Shown here piece after piece: positions 26,140 through 34,426 of a DNA stretch of 47,904 nucleotides. Location: positions 59,048 to 106,951 of the forward strand of contig NZ_FWER01000017.1 in NCBI RefSeq assembly GCF_900169785.1, written 5' to 3'. Each line of letters starts with the position of its first letter. Position 1 is the stretch's first letter. The position numbers and the translations under genes were made by a program. The notes under the pieces are model-generated. The model made no database searches. It was not told the DNA's origin and saw only the letters and a program-made list of their open reading frames with translations. The DNA is from Rhizobium sullae. Lineage in GTDB: Bacteria; Pseudomonadota; Alphaproteobacteria; Rhizobiales; Rhizobiaceae.

Positions 26140-26567
26140 GATCGGCGATGTAGGACAAGGAAGGTGTGCATCCGTGCAACTGTGCACAACACAATTTGGG
26201 CACGACATATACGCCTGCGTTCCTCGAATGCCCGCTTGCGACGGGTCCGCGAGCTCGGCGCTGCATTAGGCGCGACGGTGCCGTCACCGGCCTGCACTTA
26301 ACGAGGGCCAGAACCGCCGCAGGGCCTGCTAACGCGGCCCGAACAGCGGCGTCCGGCTATTTTCGCGTAGTAGATATAAACCTAGATCGGGATTCTGTCT
26401 GTCTGGCGGACTCACGTTGTTTCACTGACTTCCCAAGGCGGGCGAGGCGCTATCCCAGGGGCGTATCACCCAACCGGAATGCGTCAGCTCGTCCGGCTAC
26501 ATCGCATCCATGTGAGCCTTTAGCTCTGCCTCGCGGTCCTTGGCGCTGCTGCTCGAAATCCTCGGGC
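26140..26567. other. Gap inside the repeat-bracketed segment, with a possible gene end
   Basis: No complete gene. On the minus strand a frame enters from the repeat boundary at 26567 and ends AKDREAELKAHMDAM at a TAG (26497). It looks like the charged helical tail of a protein whose upstream part was removed when the repeat was formed. The rest is not recognised. Confidence 0.3.
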
Positions 26568-26908
26568 AGGGCAGGCTCGCTGCCAGCTACAGGGTCAGAG
26601 CGACGCGAACGATCGCCGAGATCAGCGCGGACTGGCTCGTCAACTGCACCGGAATGGAGCGCGCCGGGATCAGTCACTCACCGCTTTTGAAGGAAATGAG
26701 CCGGTTTCACTTGATTGCCCCTGATCCTCTCGGTTTGGGCATCGAGGTGAATGCCGCTTCCGAAGTGATAGCACCACCTCGGATCTCGCCTGCTCGACTG
26801 TTCGCAGTCGGCGCCTTAACGGCGGGACAATTCTGGGAAATCACGGCCGTCCCGGATATCCGGGTGCAGGCCAAGGCCGTGGTTGAAGAGATCGCCGCGA
26901 ACGGCTGA
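26568..26908 (+). pseudogene. 3' fragment of the FAD/NAD(P)-binding protein gene
   Basis: 113 codons that differ from the end of the intact gene at 23459-24811 by one residue (Ser to Pro in VIAPPRISPARLF) inside the repeat. The N-terminal nucleotide-binding domain is absent. An ATG at 26540 opens a hybrid frame but has no RBS. Confidence 0.85.
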
Positions 26909-26960
26909 CTCCCACGCATGACGATGAGAATGCGGTTGTCTCTTTTCGATTTGGCATTTG

Positions 26961-26995
26961 AATCTGAGAACACGAGCCGCTCGGGTTCTCAGATT
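26961..26995. terminator. Bidirectional hairpin terminator, copy 2
   Basis: Same palindrome as at 24864-24898; the only change is G to C at the hairpin tip, which leaves the stem intact. Confidence 0.65.
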
Positions 26996-27209
26996 AATTG
27001 CTACGTTCCGCGCCAGGCTTGACAGCCCGGTTCACGGCCCGCCAAAGCTTCAAGGAAGTAGATAAGGCTTGGCGGGAGCGCAGGCGGTCCGTATCGGACG
27101 GTGGCAAGCGGAGGCGTCGCAGTCCTTGACCGGTTGCAATCGAAAGCCTCTTGCAGAAATGCTGTCTCGCGATTGTTGTAGGCAATATAACTACTTCATG
27201 GAGATTTTC

Positions 27210-27455
27210 ATGGAAGAAGCTGTTTCGGCAGCGGATGCAAACCGCAAATTCTCCCTCATTCTGCGCAGCGTCAGAGACGGGAATAGCTACGTCGTCACAA
27301 GTCATGGACGACCCGTGGCGCGGATTGTTCCTGCGGACAGGCACGAGAACGTTGTGGTTGGTGCTCGCAACGCTCTTTTGTCCCGCCTTGAGCAACAGCC
27401 TGTTGTAAGTGCCGAACGATGGACGCGCGATGAACTTTATGAGGATGATCGGTGA
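27210..27455 (+). CDS. Phd/YefM-family antitoxin
   Basis: 81 residues of the Phd/YefM fold: EEAVSAADANRKFSLILRSV followed by YVVTSHGRPVARIVPAD, the N-terminal DNA-binding dimer core, then a C-terminal tail that would wrap the toxin (ALLSRLEQQPVVSAERWTRD). GGAG precedes the ATG at 27210. The frame extends upstream into the repeat, but that part is not conserved sequence. The stop overlaps the PIN gene's GTG by 4 bp. Confidence 0.85.
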   Translation: MEEAVSAADANRKFSLILRSVRDGNSYVVTSHGRPVARIVPADRHENVVVGARNALLSRLEQQPVVSAERWTRDELYEDDR

Positions 27456-27880
27456 AGGTCGCGCTCGATACCAATCTTCTGGCCTACGCGGAAGGTGTAA
27501 ATGGAGCGGACCGGAGGGATATCGCCCTTAACTTTCTAAGGCGCTTACCGGCGGATGCTGCGGTTATTCCGGTTCAAGTGCTCGGGGAGCTTTTCAACGT
27601 CCTTGTGCGTAAGGCGGGCAGGTCAAGGGACGAGGCGCGTGAAGCCTTGCTCGGCTGGCGTGATGCATTCTCCATAGTCGAGACATCCGCAGAAGTCATG
27701 CAAACGGCCGTAAAACCCCGGACCGATGCCCGCCAGTATGCGCATGAAGCCTGGAGAGGCCATGGGCGGCGGCCCGCTCGGCACCCATGTCCGAAACGGG
27801 CGGAGCTGTCGTCGATGCCTGCGGAACATGCCTTCCACCTCATGCTGCAGACCTGCCACGCCAGATTCAGGACGGAATGA
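27452..27880 (+). pseudogene. PIN-domain toxin (VapC-like), C-terminus lost
   Basis: GTG start in a GTGA overlap with the antitoxin. Residues 1-88 are a good PIN domain: VALDTNLLAYAEG (first Asp), VQVLGELFNVLVRKAGRS (Glu), WRDAFSIVETSAEVMQTAV. After that a normal VapC would read WDA-I-L with the third acidic residue and a C-terminal LLSEDMQDG; instead the frame continues into Arg/His-rich sequence unrelated to PIN. The enzyme lacks metal ligands, so it is probably inactive RNase. A deletion or replacement near 27715 is likely. Confidence 0.7.
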
Positions 27881-28195
27881 CGGCGTCCTCGGACTGGGAA
27901 TTGTTCGCCTTGTTCAAGCTTCCTTTAACAAGGGCGGTCTGGACGTTGACTTGTGAAAGGTTGGATCGAGTCGACTAGCGCCCGCCATGCTCCGTCTTCA
28001 ACCCGTTGAGGCCGAAGCGGGCGTTGATCGCGGGCGGCGACGCATCACCGCCCAAATTGGCGAACCGGCCGGCATTCCGTGGCCTGTCGGTATTTTTTAG
28101 ATGGCCTTCGCCAGACTGCGGAACCGGCAATCAGCCCTGTCGAGATACCGCGATCTGCAGGAACGAGCCAACCAAGATTGTTGAAAAGGATATCT
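27881..28195. other. 315-bp gap without a recognisable gene
   Basis: Frames at 28006-28278 plus and 27787-27978 plus show no motif or RBS. Probably decayed sequence following the broken PIN gene. Confidence 0.45.
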
Positions 28196-28684
28196 CTAGG
28201 TCGCGCGGTAGGCGTGGGAAGGGCGGACCGGCAAACCTTGAAAGTCCTTCAATGTCTGAAGTACGATGGACGTCTTGACATGCTGAACGCTGTCATGCGG
28301 CAGGAGCACGTCGTTGACGAAGCGCGACAGTCCCGCAAGATCGGGCGTCACGACCTTGAGGTGGTAGTCCATTTCGCCAGTCAGTGCGTAACATTCCAGC
28401 ACCTCCGGCAGGTCGGCGATCAGCGCGGCGAAACGTTTGGCGTTGTCGCGGTTGTGGGTGGCGAGGGTAACGGCGATGACGACCATGAGGTCGAGCCCCA
28501 GCCTGCCGCGATCGAGCACGGCGCGATAACCGTGGATAAAACCCTCCGTCTCGAGCCGCGCCCGCCGGCGCGAGCACTGCGATGGCGAAAGGGCGATCAA
28601 CTCTGAGAGCTCATTGTTGGTCAGGCGGCCGTCGCTTTGGAGCTCGGCCAGGATTTTGAGGTCGTATCCGTCGATCCGTTCCAT
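28196..28684 (-). CDS. Lrp/AsnC-family regulator
   Basis: 162 residues: N-terminal helix-turn-helix (DGYDLKILAELQSDGRLTNN then LSPSQCSRRRARLE) and a C-terminal RAM ligand domain (LPEVLECYALTGEMDYHLKV). The ATG at 28684 is chosen because the HTH begins right after it. Divergent from hppD, so it probably senses an aromatic amino acid and controls that gene, as Lrp-type regulators often do. Confidence 0.88.
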   Translation of the reverse strand: MERIDGYDLKILAELQSDGRLTNNELSELIALSPSQCSRRRARLETEGFIHGYRAVLDRGRLGLDLMVVIAVTLATHNRDNAKRFAALIADLPEVLECYALTGEMDYHLKVVTPDLAGLSRFVNDVLLPHDSVQHVKTSIVLQTLKDFQGLPVRPSHAYRAT

Positions 28685-28708
28685 TTGTGCGTATTGCTCC
28701 GCCTTTAT

Positions 28709-28767
28709 GCATGAAACATGTATTGAATTGGGGAAAGTGCGCGTGAATGCAAGCACCGTGCATGAAA
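28709..28767. promoter_or_regulatory. Candidate Lrp sites in the lrp/hppD gap
   Basis: GCATGAAA occurs twice in direct orientation, at 28709-28716 and 28760-28767, 51 bp apart or about five helical turns, which suits a multimeric Lrp-type regulator. Confidence 0.4.
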
Positions 28768-28812
28768 ATCGCGTCATAATGCGTCTCATGATCCAGTTTG
28801 GAGGAGAGAACG

Positions 28813-29925
28813 ATGGGCCCTTATCCGCACGATGCACCGCCGACAGGCATCACTGCCGACAATCCGGCCGGTACGGACGGTTTCGAATTTGTTGAATTCG
28901 CCCATCCAGAGCCGGAGAAGCTGGGTGAGCTTTTCACCCGCATGGGCTACACTTGTGTTGCCAAGCACCGCACGAAAGACGTCACCGTCTGGCGCCAGGG
29001 CGGCATCAATTATCTCATCAATGCCGAACCCGGCAGCCATGCCATGCGCTTCGTCGGTGAACACGGTCCCTGTGCGCCCTCCATGGCCTGGCGCGTCACC
29101 GATGCCAAGCATGCCTTCGACCATGCCGTGTCGAAGGGTGCAACACCCTATGAAAGCAAGGACAAGACGCTCGACATTCCGGCCATCGTCGGCATCGGCG
29201 GTTCGCTGCTTTACTTTGTAGAAACTTACGGCGAGAAGGGCTCGCCCTATGATACCGAATTCGAGTGGCTCGGCGAACGCGACCCGAAGCCGGAAGGCGT
29301 CGGCTTTTATTACCTCGATCATCTGACCCACAACGTCTATCGCGGCAATATGGACAAGTGGTGGGATTTCTATCGCGAGCTTTTCGGCTTCCGGCAGATC
29401 CACTTCTTCAATATCGACGGGCGCATCACCGGGCTTATGAGCCGGGCGATCACGTCGCCTTGCGGCAAGATCCGAATTCCACTCAACGAGTCCAAGGACG
29501 ATACAAGCCAGATCGAGGAATATCTCAGAAAGTACAAAGGCGAAGGCATTCAGCACATCGCCGTCGGTACGGAGGAGATTTATGACGCGACGGACAAACT
29601 GGCCGGGAACGGGCTGAAATTCATGCCCGGGCCACCCGACACTTATTACGAACTCTCGCACGAGCGCGTGCACGATCATGACGAACCGGTCGAGCGGATG
29701 AAGCAGCACGGCATTTTGATCGACGGCGAAGGCGTGGTGGATGGTGGCACGACCCGCATCCTGCTTCAGATCTTCTCAAGAACCGTCATCGGTCCGATCT
29801 TCTTCGAATTCATTCAGCGCAAGGGCGACGAAGGCTTCGGTGAAGGAAACTTCCGCGCGCTGTTCGAATCGATCGAGGCCGATCAGATCCGGCGCGGTGT
29901 GCTGCGTCCCACGGCTGCAGAATAA
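28813..29925 (+). CDS. hppD: 4-hydroxyphenylpyruvate dioxygenase
   Basis: 370-residue iron(II) dioxygenase converting 4-hydroxyphenylpyruvate to homogentisate. The two-His-one-Glu ligands are in YYLDHLTHNVYRG, GIQHIAVGT and IFFEFIQRKGDEGFGEGNF. A TTG at 28798 is in frame, but the ATG at 28813 directly follows GGAGGAGAG. It supplies the substrate of HmgA, encoded 16 kb away at 11407. A clear terminator follows. Confidence 0.95.
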   Translation: MGPYPHDAPPTGITADNPAGTDGFEFVEFAHPEPEKLGELFTRMGYTCVAKHRTKDVTVWRQGGINYLINAEPGSHAMRFVGEHGPCAPSMAWRVTDAKHAFDHAVSKGATPYESKDKTLDIPAIVGIGGSLLYFVETYGEKGSPYDTEFEWLGERDPKPEGVGFYYLDHLTHNVYRGNMDKWWDFYRELFGFRQIHFFNIDGRITGLMSRAITSPCGKIRIPLNESKDDTSQIEEYLRKYKGEGIQHIAVGTEEIYDATDKLAGNGLKFMPGPPDTYYELSHERVHDHDEPVERMKQHGILIDGEGVVDGGTTRILLQIFSRTVIGPIFFEFIQRKGDEGFGEGNFRALFESIEADQIRRGVLRPTAAE

Positions 29926-29963
29926 ACGGACCTGGGCCCTTGCCTGGGTCGTCGAAGGGAAGA

Positions 29964-29994
29964 AGCGGCGAGTGCAGATCGCCGCTTTTTATTT
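29964..29994 (+). terminator. Intrinsic terminator of hppD
   Basis: AGCGGCGA / TCGCCGCT stem (8 bp, 7-base loop) followed by TTTTATTTT, the clearest rho-independent terminator in the window, 39 bases after the hppD stop. Confidence 0.9.
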
Positions 29995-30012
29995 TGGCGT
30001 TTGTCCGAAAGG

Positions 30013-30612
30013 TCAGATCATGCCGGTGAGGATGCCGACGCCTGCGACAGCCGCAAAGCCGCCGGCAAGACGTGTGGCGATGAAGCTTCGACGTTTGCCT
30101 GTGCGGCCGATCGCATAGCCAAGGCCGAGACCGGCGGTGTGAAGAAGCGCAGTTGCAATCATGAAGCCTGCCGCAAAAGCGGCGCCTGCGGCGCTTTCCG
30201 GCATTTCAGCACCATGGGCATGGCCATGGAAGATCGCAAACAGCCCGGCCACCGCCATTGCGACGGCTGCTGGAGCCTTGACGTCGAACGCGACGACCGC
30301 GCCGAGAACGACAACCGACAGTGCTATGCCTGTTTCGACGAACGGAATATCGATGCCCGCGATGCCGAACGCTCCGCCCAGAGCCATAGCCAGGACAAAG
30401 GTGGCCGGAACGAGCCAGGTTGCGCGGCCGCCGAGCTGATAGGCGAAAATGCCCACCATGACCATAGCGAGGATATGGTCGAGGCCCGATATCGGATGGC
30501 TGAAGCCATGGACGAGGCCTGCAGCTTCACCAATTGCGGGATGAGCATAGGCAGTGGCCGGGAGCGCGACTGCGGCCAGCGCCAGAAGCCCGCTTTTATG
30601 TGCTGATTTCAT
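30013..30612 (-). CDS. HupE/UreJ-family membrane protein
   Basis: 199 residues with a signal-like N-terminus ending TAYAHPAIG and about six membrane segments. HPISGLDHILAMVMVGIFA carries the family signature with the conserved HP and D-H, thought to coordinate nickel or cobalt; a second His cluster is FAIFHGHAHGAEMP. HupE/UreJ proteins are nickel or cobalt uptake permeases usually beside hydrogenase, urease or cobalamin genes; none is near. Convergent with hppD. Confidence 0.88.
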   Translation of the reverse strand: MKSAHKSGLLALAAVALPATAYAHPAIGEAAGLVHGFSHPISGLDHILAMVMVGIFAYQLGGRATWLVPATFVLAMALGGAFGIAGIDIPFVETGIALSVVVLGAVVAFDVKAPAAVAMAVAGLFAIFHGHAHGAEMPESAAGAAFAAGFMIATALLHTAGLGLGYAIGRTGKRRSFIATRLAGGFAAVAGVGILTGMI

Positions 30613-30649
30613 TGGTCAATTCCCCACTGAGTTTCAGAATTCCAACTGC

Positions 30650-30707
30650 GGTAAGCATAGGTAAGGTCGCGGGTGTCATGCTATGGGACAGGCGCTGGAG
30701 GCGTCAA
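30650..30707 (-). promoter_or_regulatory. Putative promoter of the hupE-like gene with repeats
   Basis: On the minus strand TTGACG (30702-30707) and TAGCAT (30678-30683) are 18 bases apart, a good sigma-70-type pair. Downstream, GGTAAG occurs at 30650 and 30660, one helical turn apart on the plus strand, with CTTACC at 30770, a possible metal-regulator site. No cobalamin riboswitch was recognised in the 170-bp gap. Confidence 0.45.
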
Positions 30708-30783
30708 CAAAAAATATCGAATATGAATATATTTCAATAGTTTACTGATGTGGTCGCAACATGCATCCGCTTACCTGTGAGCA

Positions 30784-31800
30784 TCACTGCCTCAGGGCGC
30801 GCGTCGATTCTCTCAGGTTGAGTTCGACGGGCCACAATTCGTGGATATCCGAAACGGGCCGTCCCGCCAGCAATTGCAGCGTCAGGTCGGCACATCTTGC
30901 TCCGGCCGCCCGCATCGATGAACGGCTTGCCGAAAGCGAGGGCGCCATGTTTTCCGCCGTCAGGTAGGGAAATACGTCATCATGCGCGATGACCGAAACA
31001 TCCTCTCCGATCTGCAGGCCGAGAGATCGGGCAGCGCGATAGACGCCGAGTGCCGTCATCATCGATCCGGCCACGAAGGCTGTGGGAGGATTGGTGTTCT
31101 CGAGAAAGAAGCGGGCATGTCTAAATCCCAGCTCATCTGTGAATGTATCGTGGGCAATGAGCTGCGCATCATGCACCAAGCCGCGTTCCTCGAATGCCTT
31201 GCGGAAGCCGATATCGCGGTGGATTGAGTAAGTCAGCCCCTTGCGACCGTTGATCATTGCGATCCTGCGGTGCCCGAGATCAAGCAGATGTTCCGTCGAT
31301 CGGCGGATTGCGCCCTCGTTGTCGATGTCCAGCCATGCGTGCGGAATGGCGATATCCGATCGCCCATGCACGAAGAAGGGAATTCCGAGCCGGTCCAGAA
31401 GCTCGATGCGCGGGTCGTTCGGTTTGGGAGAGTGGACGATGATCGCGTCGACGCGCCGGCTTTCGGCGAGCCGCCTGTAGGTCAGCAGCTCTTCGTTATT
31501 ATCGCGGTCCGCCATGGGGATCACGAGAATGTCGGTATCCTCCGACGCCAACCTCTCGGCCATGCCGGCCATGAATTCGGCGAAGTGGAATTCGCCGGCG
31601 CGCCCCATGATCACTCCGATCGCCCCCACGCGGCCGGTCTTCAGCCGCACCGCATTGACATTTGGCCGGTAACCCAGCCTCAGCGCTTCCTCAACGACGC
31701 GCGCGCGCGTCGTTTCGCTCACCTCCGGATAGCCGCTCAACGCCCGGCTTACCGTTGTTGGCGACAGCCCGACTTCTTTTGCGAATTCCTTGAGCTTCAT
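30784..31800 (-). CDS. thuR: LacI-family regulator of the trehalose operon
   Basis: 338 residues. The N-terminal LacI helix-turn-helix MKLKEFAKEVGLSPTTVSRA is followed by the hinge and a periplasmic-binding-protein-like sugar domain (IGVIMGRAGEFHFAEFMAG). A frame to 31857 exists, but the HTH must be N-terminal, so ATG 31800 is used. It is divergent from thuE; LacI-type palindromes lie in the gap. The name follows the S. meliloti thuR arrangement. Confidence 0.85.
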   Translation of the reverse strand: MKLKEFAKEVGLSPTTVSRALSGYPEVSETTRARVVEEALRLGYRPNVNAVRLKTGRVGAIGVIMGRAGEFHFAEFMAGMAERLASEDTDILVIPMADRDNNEELLTYRRLAESRRVDAIIVHSPKPNDPRIELLDRLGIPFFVHGRSDIAIPHAWLDIDNEGAIRRSTEHLLDLGHRRIAMINGRKGLTYSIHRDIGFRKAFEERGLVHDAQLIAHDTFTDELGFRHARFFLENTNPPTAFVAGSMMTALGVYRAARSLGLQIGEDVSVIAHDDVFPYLTAENMAPSLSASRSSMRAAGARCADLTLQLLAGRPVSDIHELWPVELNLRESTRALRQ

Positions 31801-31883
31801 TCGAACACGTTCTGTTGGACCTCGCGGATCAATGGCGGATTGTTGACGGTTCGGCAATCTCGTCTATCACCGCCTGGCACGAT

Positions 31884-31899
31884 TTGAAATCGATTTCAA
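31884..31899. promoter_or_regulatory. ThuR operator 1, perfect palindrome
   Basis: TTGAAATCGATTTCAA is a perfect 16-bp palindrome with the central CG typical of LacI-family operators. It lies 84 bases upstream of thuR. Confidence 0.8.
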
Positions 31900-32061
31900 T
31901 AATTTGATCCATTTGAACTTGGACCACCGCTCACATTCGAGCGTGCTGTATTCTATATAAATAATTGAAATACAATGATAAATATAACTTTTGCACATGG
32001 TTTGACGCCGCTAGGGAGCCACCCTTGACGGTTGAAAAAAGTTTTGCAATGCTCAGTTTAG

Positions 32062-32076
32062 CCAAATCGATTTCAA
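32062..32076. promoter_or_regulatory. ThuR operator 2
   Basis: CCAAATCGATTTCAA shares the palindromic core AAATCGATTT with operator 1, centred 177 bp away, and lies 16 bases before the thuE ribosome binding site. Confidence 0.72.
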
Positions 32077-32103
32077 TTTTCGTCTGGCAACGGGAGGACT
32101 ACT

Positions 32104-33369
32104 ATGAAATACCGTTTGATGGCCGCCGTTTCGGCGGTTTCGATGATCTGTACCTTGAATTTGGCGGCGGCAGCCGAGCTTTCCTTCGCGGCGAGTTCGA
32201 CGGGGAACAACCTCGAGTTCTTCCGCAAGCAGTTTGTCGTCTTCGAGGAGAAGACTGGCCACAAGGTCAATATTGTGAGCATGCCGTCGTCGAGTTCGGA
32301 GCAGTTCTCGCAATACCGGCTGTGGCTCGCTGCCGGAAACAAGGATGTCGACGTCTATCAGACTGACGTCATCTGGGCGCCGCAGCTCGCCGATCAGTTC
32401 GTGGACCTGAAAGAAGCCGCCAAGGATGTGGCTGGTCAGTTTTTCCCCTCGATCATCGCCTCGCAGACGGTCAATGGGCGCCTCGTGGCGCTGCCTATGT
32501 ATACCGATGCTCCGGCGCTCTACTATCGCAAGGACCTGCTCGAGAAATATGGCAAGCAGCCGCCGAAGACCTGGAATGAGCTTGCGGAAACCGCCAAGGA
32601 GATCCAGGACAAGGAGCGCACGGCCGGTCAGAAGGATATGTGGGGCTTCGTCTTTCAGGGAAACTCCTATGAGGGCCTCACCTGCAATGCACTGGAATGG
32701 GTAAAGTCCTCCGGCGGCGGTCAGATCGTGGAGCCGGACGGCACGATCTCGATCAACAACGAAAAGGCCGCTGCCGCCATCGAACGTGCGAAGGGCTGGG
32801 TCGGCACGATCTCGCCTCCGGGCGTGCTTGCCTATCAGGAAGAAGAATCTCGCGGCGTCTGGCAGACCGGAAATGCCGTCTTCATGCGCAACTGGCCGTA
32901 TGCCTATTCGCTCGGCAACGGCGCAGACAGCGCCGTGAAGGGCAAGTTCGACGTCACGACGCTTCCCGTTGCCACCGCCGGCGACAAGCCGTCGTCGGCA
33001 CTCGGCGGCTGGAATCTTGCGGTTTCGAAATATTCGGACGAGCAGGAAGCGGCTATTGAGCTCGTGAGGTTCCTGGCGTCGGAGGAGGTTCAGAAGGCGC
33101 GCGCCATCGAACTTTCCAACCTGCCGACCCTGACTGCGCTTTACGACGACAAGGATGTCGCTGCCGCGCAGCCTTTCATGCCGGAGTGGAAGCCGATCTT
33201 CCAGGACGCCGTGCCGCGTCCTTCGGCAACGGCCAAGGTGAAGTACAACGAGGTGTCCTCAAAGTTCTGGACGGCCGTACACAATACACTGTCCGGCAGC
33301 GGGACCGCGGCGGAAAACCTCGAACTCCTCGAGGCCGACCTGACGACCCTGAAGGGCGATAGCTGGTGA
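32104..33369 (+). CDS. thuE: Trehalose/maltose-type periplasmic binding protein
   Basis: 421-residue family-1 solute-binding protein. Sec signal peptide to about AAAAELSF (residue 24), no lipobox cysteine. Sugar-binding features: KDVDVYQTDVIWAPQLADQF, ALPMYTDAPALYYRKDLLEK and FMRNWPYAYSLG. The strong GGGAGGA precedes the ATG. First gene of thuEFGKAB; the order and the downstream ThuA/ThuB identify the trehalose-maltose-sucrose importer of rhizobia. Confidence 0.92.
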   Translation: MKYRLMAAVSAVSMICTLNLAAAAELSFAASSTGNNLEFFRKQFVVFEEKTGHKVNIVSMPSSSSEQFSQYRLWLAAGNKDVDVYQTDVIWAPQLADQFVDLKEAAKDVAGQFFPSIIASQTVNGRLVALPMYTDAPALYYRKDLLEKYGKQPPKTWNELAETAKEIQDKERTAGQKDMWGFVFQGNSYEGLTCNALEWVKSSGGGQIVEPDGTISINNEKAAAAIERAKGWVGTISPPGVLAYQEEESRGVWQTGNAVFMRNWPYAYSLGNGADSAVKGKFDVTTLPVATAGDKPSSALGGWNLAVSKYSDEQEAAIELVRFLASEEVQKARAIELSNLPTLTALYDDKDVAAAQPFMPEWKPIFQDAVPRPSATAKVKYNEVSSKFWTAVHNTLSGSGTAAENLELLEADLTTLKGDSW

Positions 33370-33439
33370 GTATGGGAACCGGCGGCCGGAAAGCCGCCGG
33401 TTCCGTCTCCAGAAGTCTCAAGCACGGGATAGCCGTTTC

Positions 33440-34426
33440 ATGGGCGAAATCGTAGTTTCACAAGCGGCCAAACCGCCAGCCTCCGCCTTGAGGTCCACAA
33501 CCGAATTGCGCTCCGAGCGCGTTCGATCGGCCTGGTTGTTTCTGGCACCGACACTGTTCATACTGGCGGTGGTGGCCGGGTGGCCGCTGTTCAGGACGAT
33601 TTATTTCAGCTTCACGAACGCGTCGCTTACCGATCTTGGCAATGCGCAGTTCATCGGTTTCAGCAACTATCTCTCTTGGGTCACGCTGAAGAGCGGACGC
33701 ACCATCTATCGCGGGCTGCTTGCCGATCCGGTCTGGTGGAGTGCAGTCTGGAACACTGCCAAATTCACGCTGCTTTCAGTGACGATCGAAACCATGCTTG
33801 GCCTTGTCGTTGCGCTCGTTCTCAACGCGCAGTTTGTCGGACGCGGCATCGTGCGCGCTGCGATCCTCATTCCCTGGGCCATACCGACGATCGTTTCGGC
33901 AAAGATGTGGGCCTGGATGCTCAACGACCAATTTGGCATCCTGAACGATATCCTCCTCGGATTCGGTCTCATCAGTCAGAAGATCGCCTGGACCGCCAAT
34001 CCGGAGACGGCGATGATTGCGGTCCTGATCGTCGATGTCTGGAAGACGACACCCTTCATGGCGCTTCTCATTCTCGCCGGACTGCAGATGGTGCCTGCGG
34101 ATATCTACGAAGCCGCCAGGATCGACGGCGTCAATCCGGTCAAGGTCTTCTGGCGGCTGACGCTGCCCTTGATCCGGCCGGCCATCATGGTCGCGGTGAT
34201 CTTCCGGATGCTGGATGCGATGCGCATCTTCGATCTGATCTATGTGCTGACGCCCAACAACGCCCAGACCAAGACCATGTCGGTCATGGCGCGCGAGAAC
34301 CTGTTCGACTTCGACAAGTTCGCCTATGGTGCAACCGCTTCGACAGTCCTCTTCCTCATCATCGCCTCCGTCACCGTGCTCTACATCTGGTTCGGACGCG
34401 TCAAGCTCGGCGGGGAGGAACGCTGA
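33440..34426 (+). CDS. thuF: Trehalose-type ABC permease ThuF
   Basis: 328-residue CUT1 sugar permease (MalF class) with an N-terminal cytoplasmic tail, about six membrane segments and the EAA loop YEAARIDGVNPVKVFWRLTL. Its stop overlaps the thuG ATG by one base. It forms the channel with ThuG. Confidence 0.92.
   Translation: MGEIVVSQAAKPPASALRSTTELRSERVRSAWLFLAPTLFILAVVAGWPLFRTIYFSFTNASLTDLGNAQFIGFSNYLSWVTLKSGRTIYRGLLADPVWWSAVWNTAKFTLLSVTIETMLGLVVALVLNAQFVGRGIVRAAILIPWAIPTIVSAKMWAWMLNDQFGILNDILLGFGLISQKIAWTANPETAMIAVLIVDVWKTTPFMALLILAGLQMVPADIYEAARIDGVNPVKVFWRLTLPLIRPAIMVAVIFRMLDAMRIFDLIYVLTPNNAQTKTMSVMARENLFDFDKFAYGATASTVLFLIIASVTVLYIWFGRVKLGGEER

Larger units (their letters stand above)
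26568..27160. repeat. 593-bp direct repeat, copy 2
   Basis: Second copy of 24471-25063. The copies bracket 1504 bp carrying the beta-lactamase fragment and the RHH/ParE pair. Before 26568 and after 27160 the sequences diverge at once. Confidence 0.95.

Noticed and set aside
28006..28278. 90-codon plus-strand frame
   Set aside because: No family motif, no RBS, and it overlaps the 3' end of the Lrp-type gene.
30613..30783. Possible cobalamin riboswitch upstream of the HupE-type gene
   Set aside because: The gap is too short and I see no B12-box core; a simple promoter explains it.
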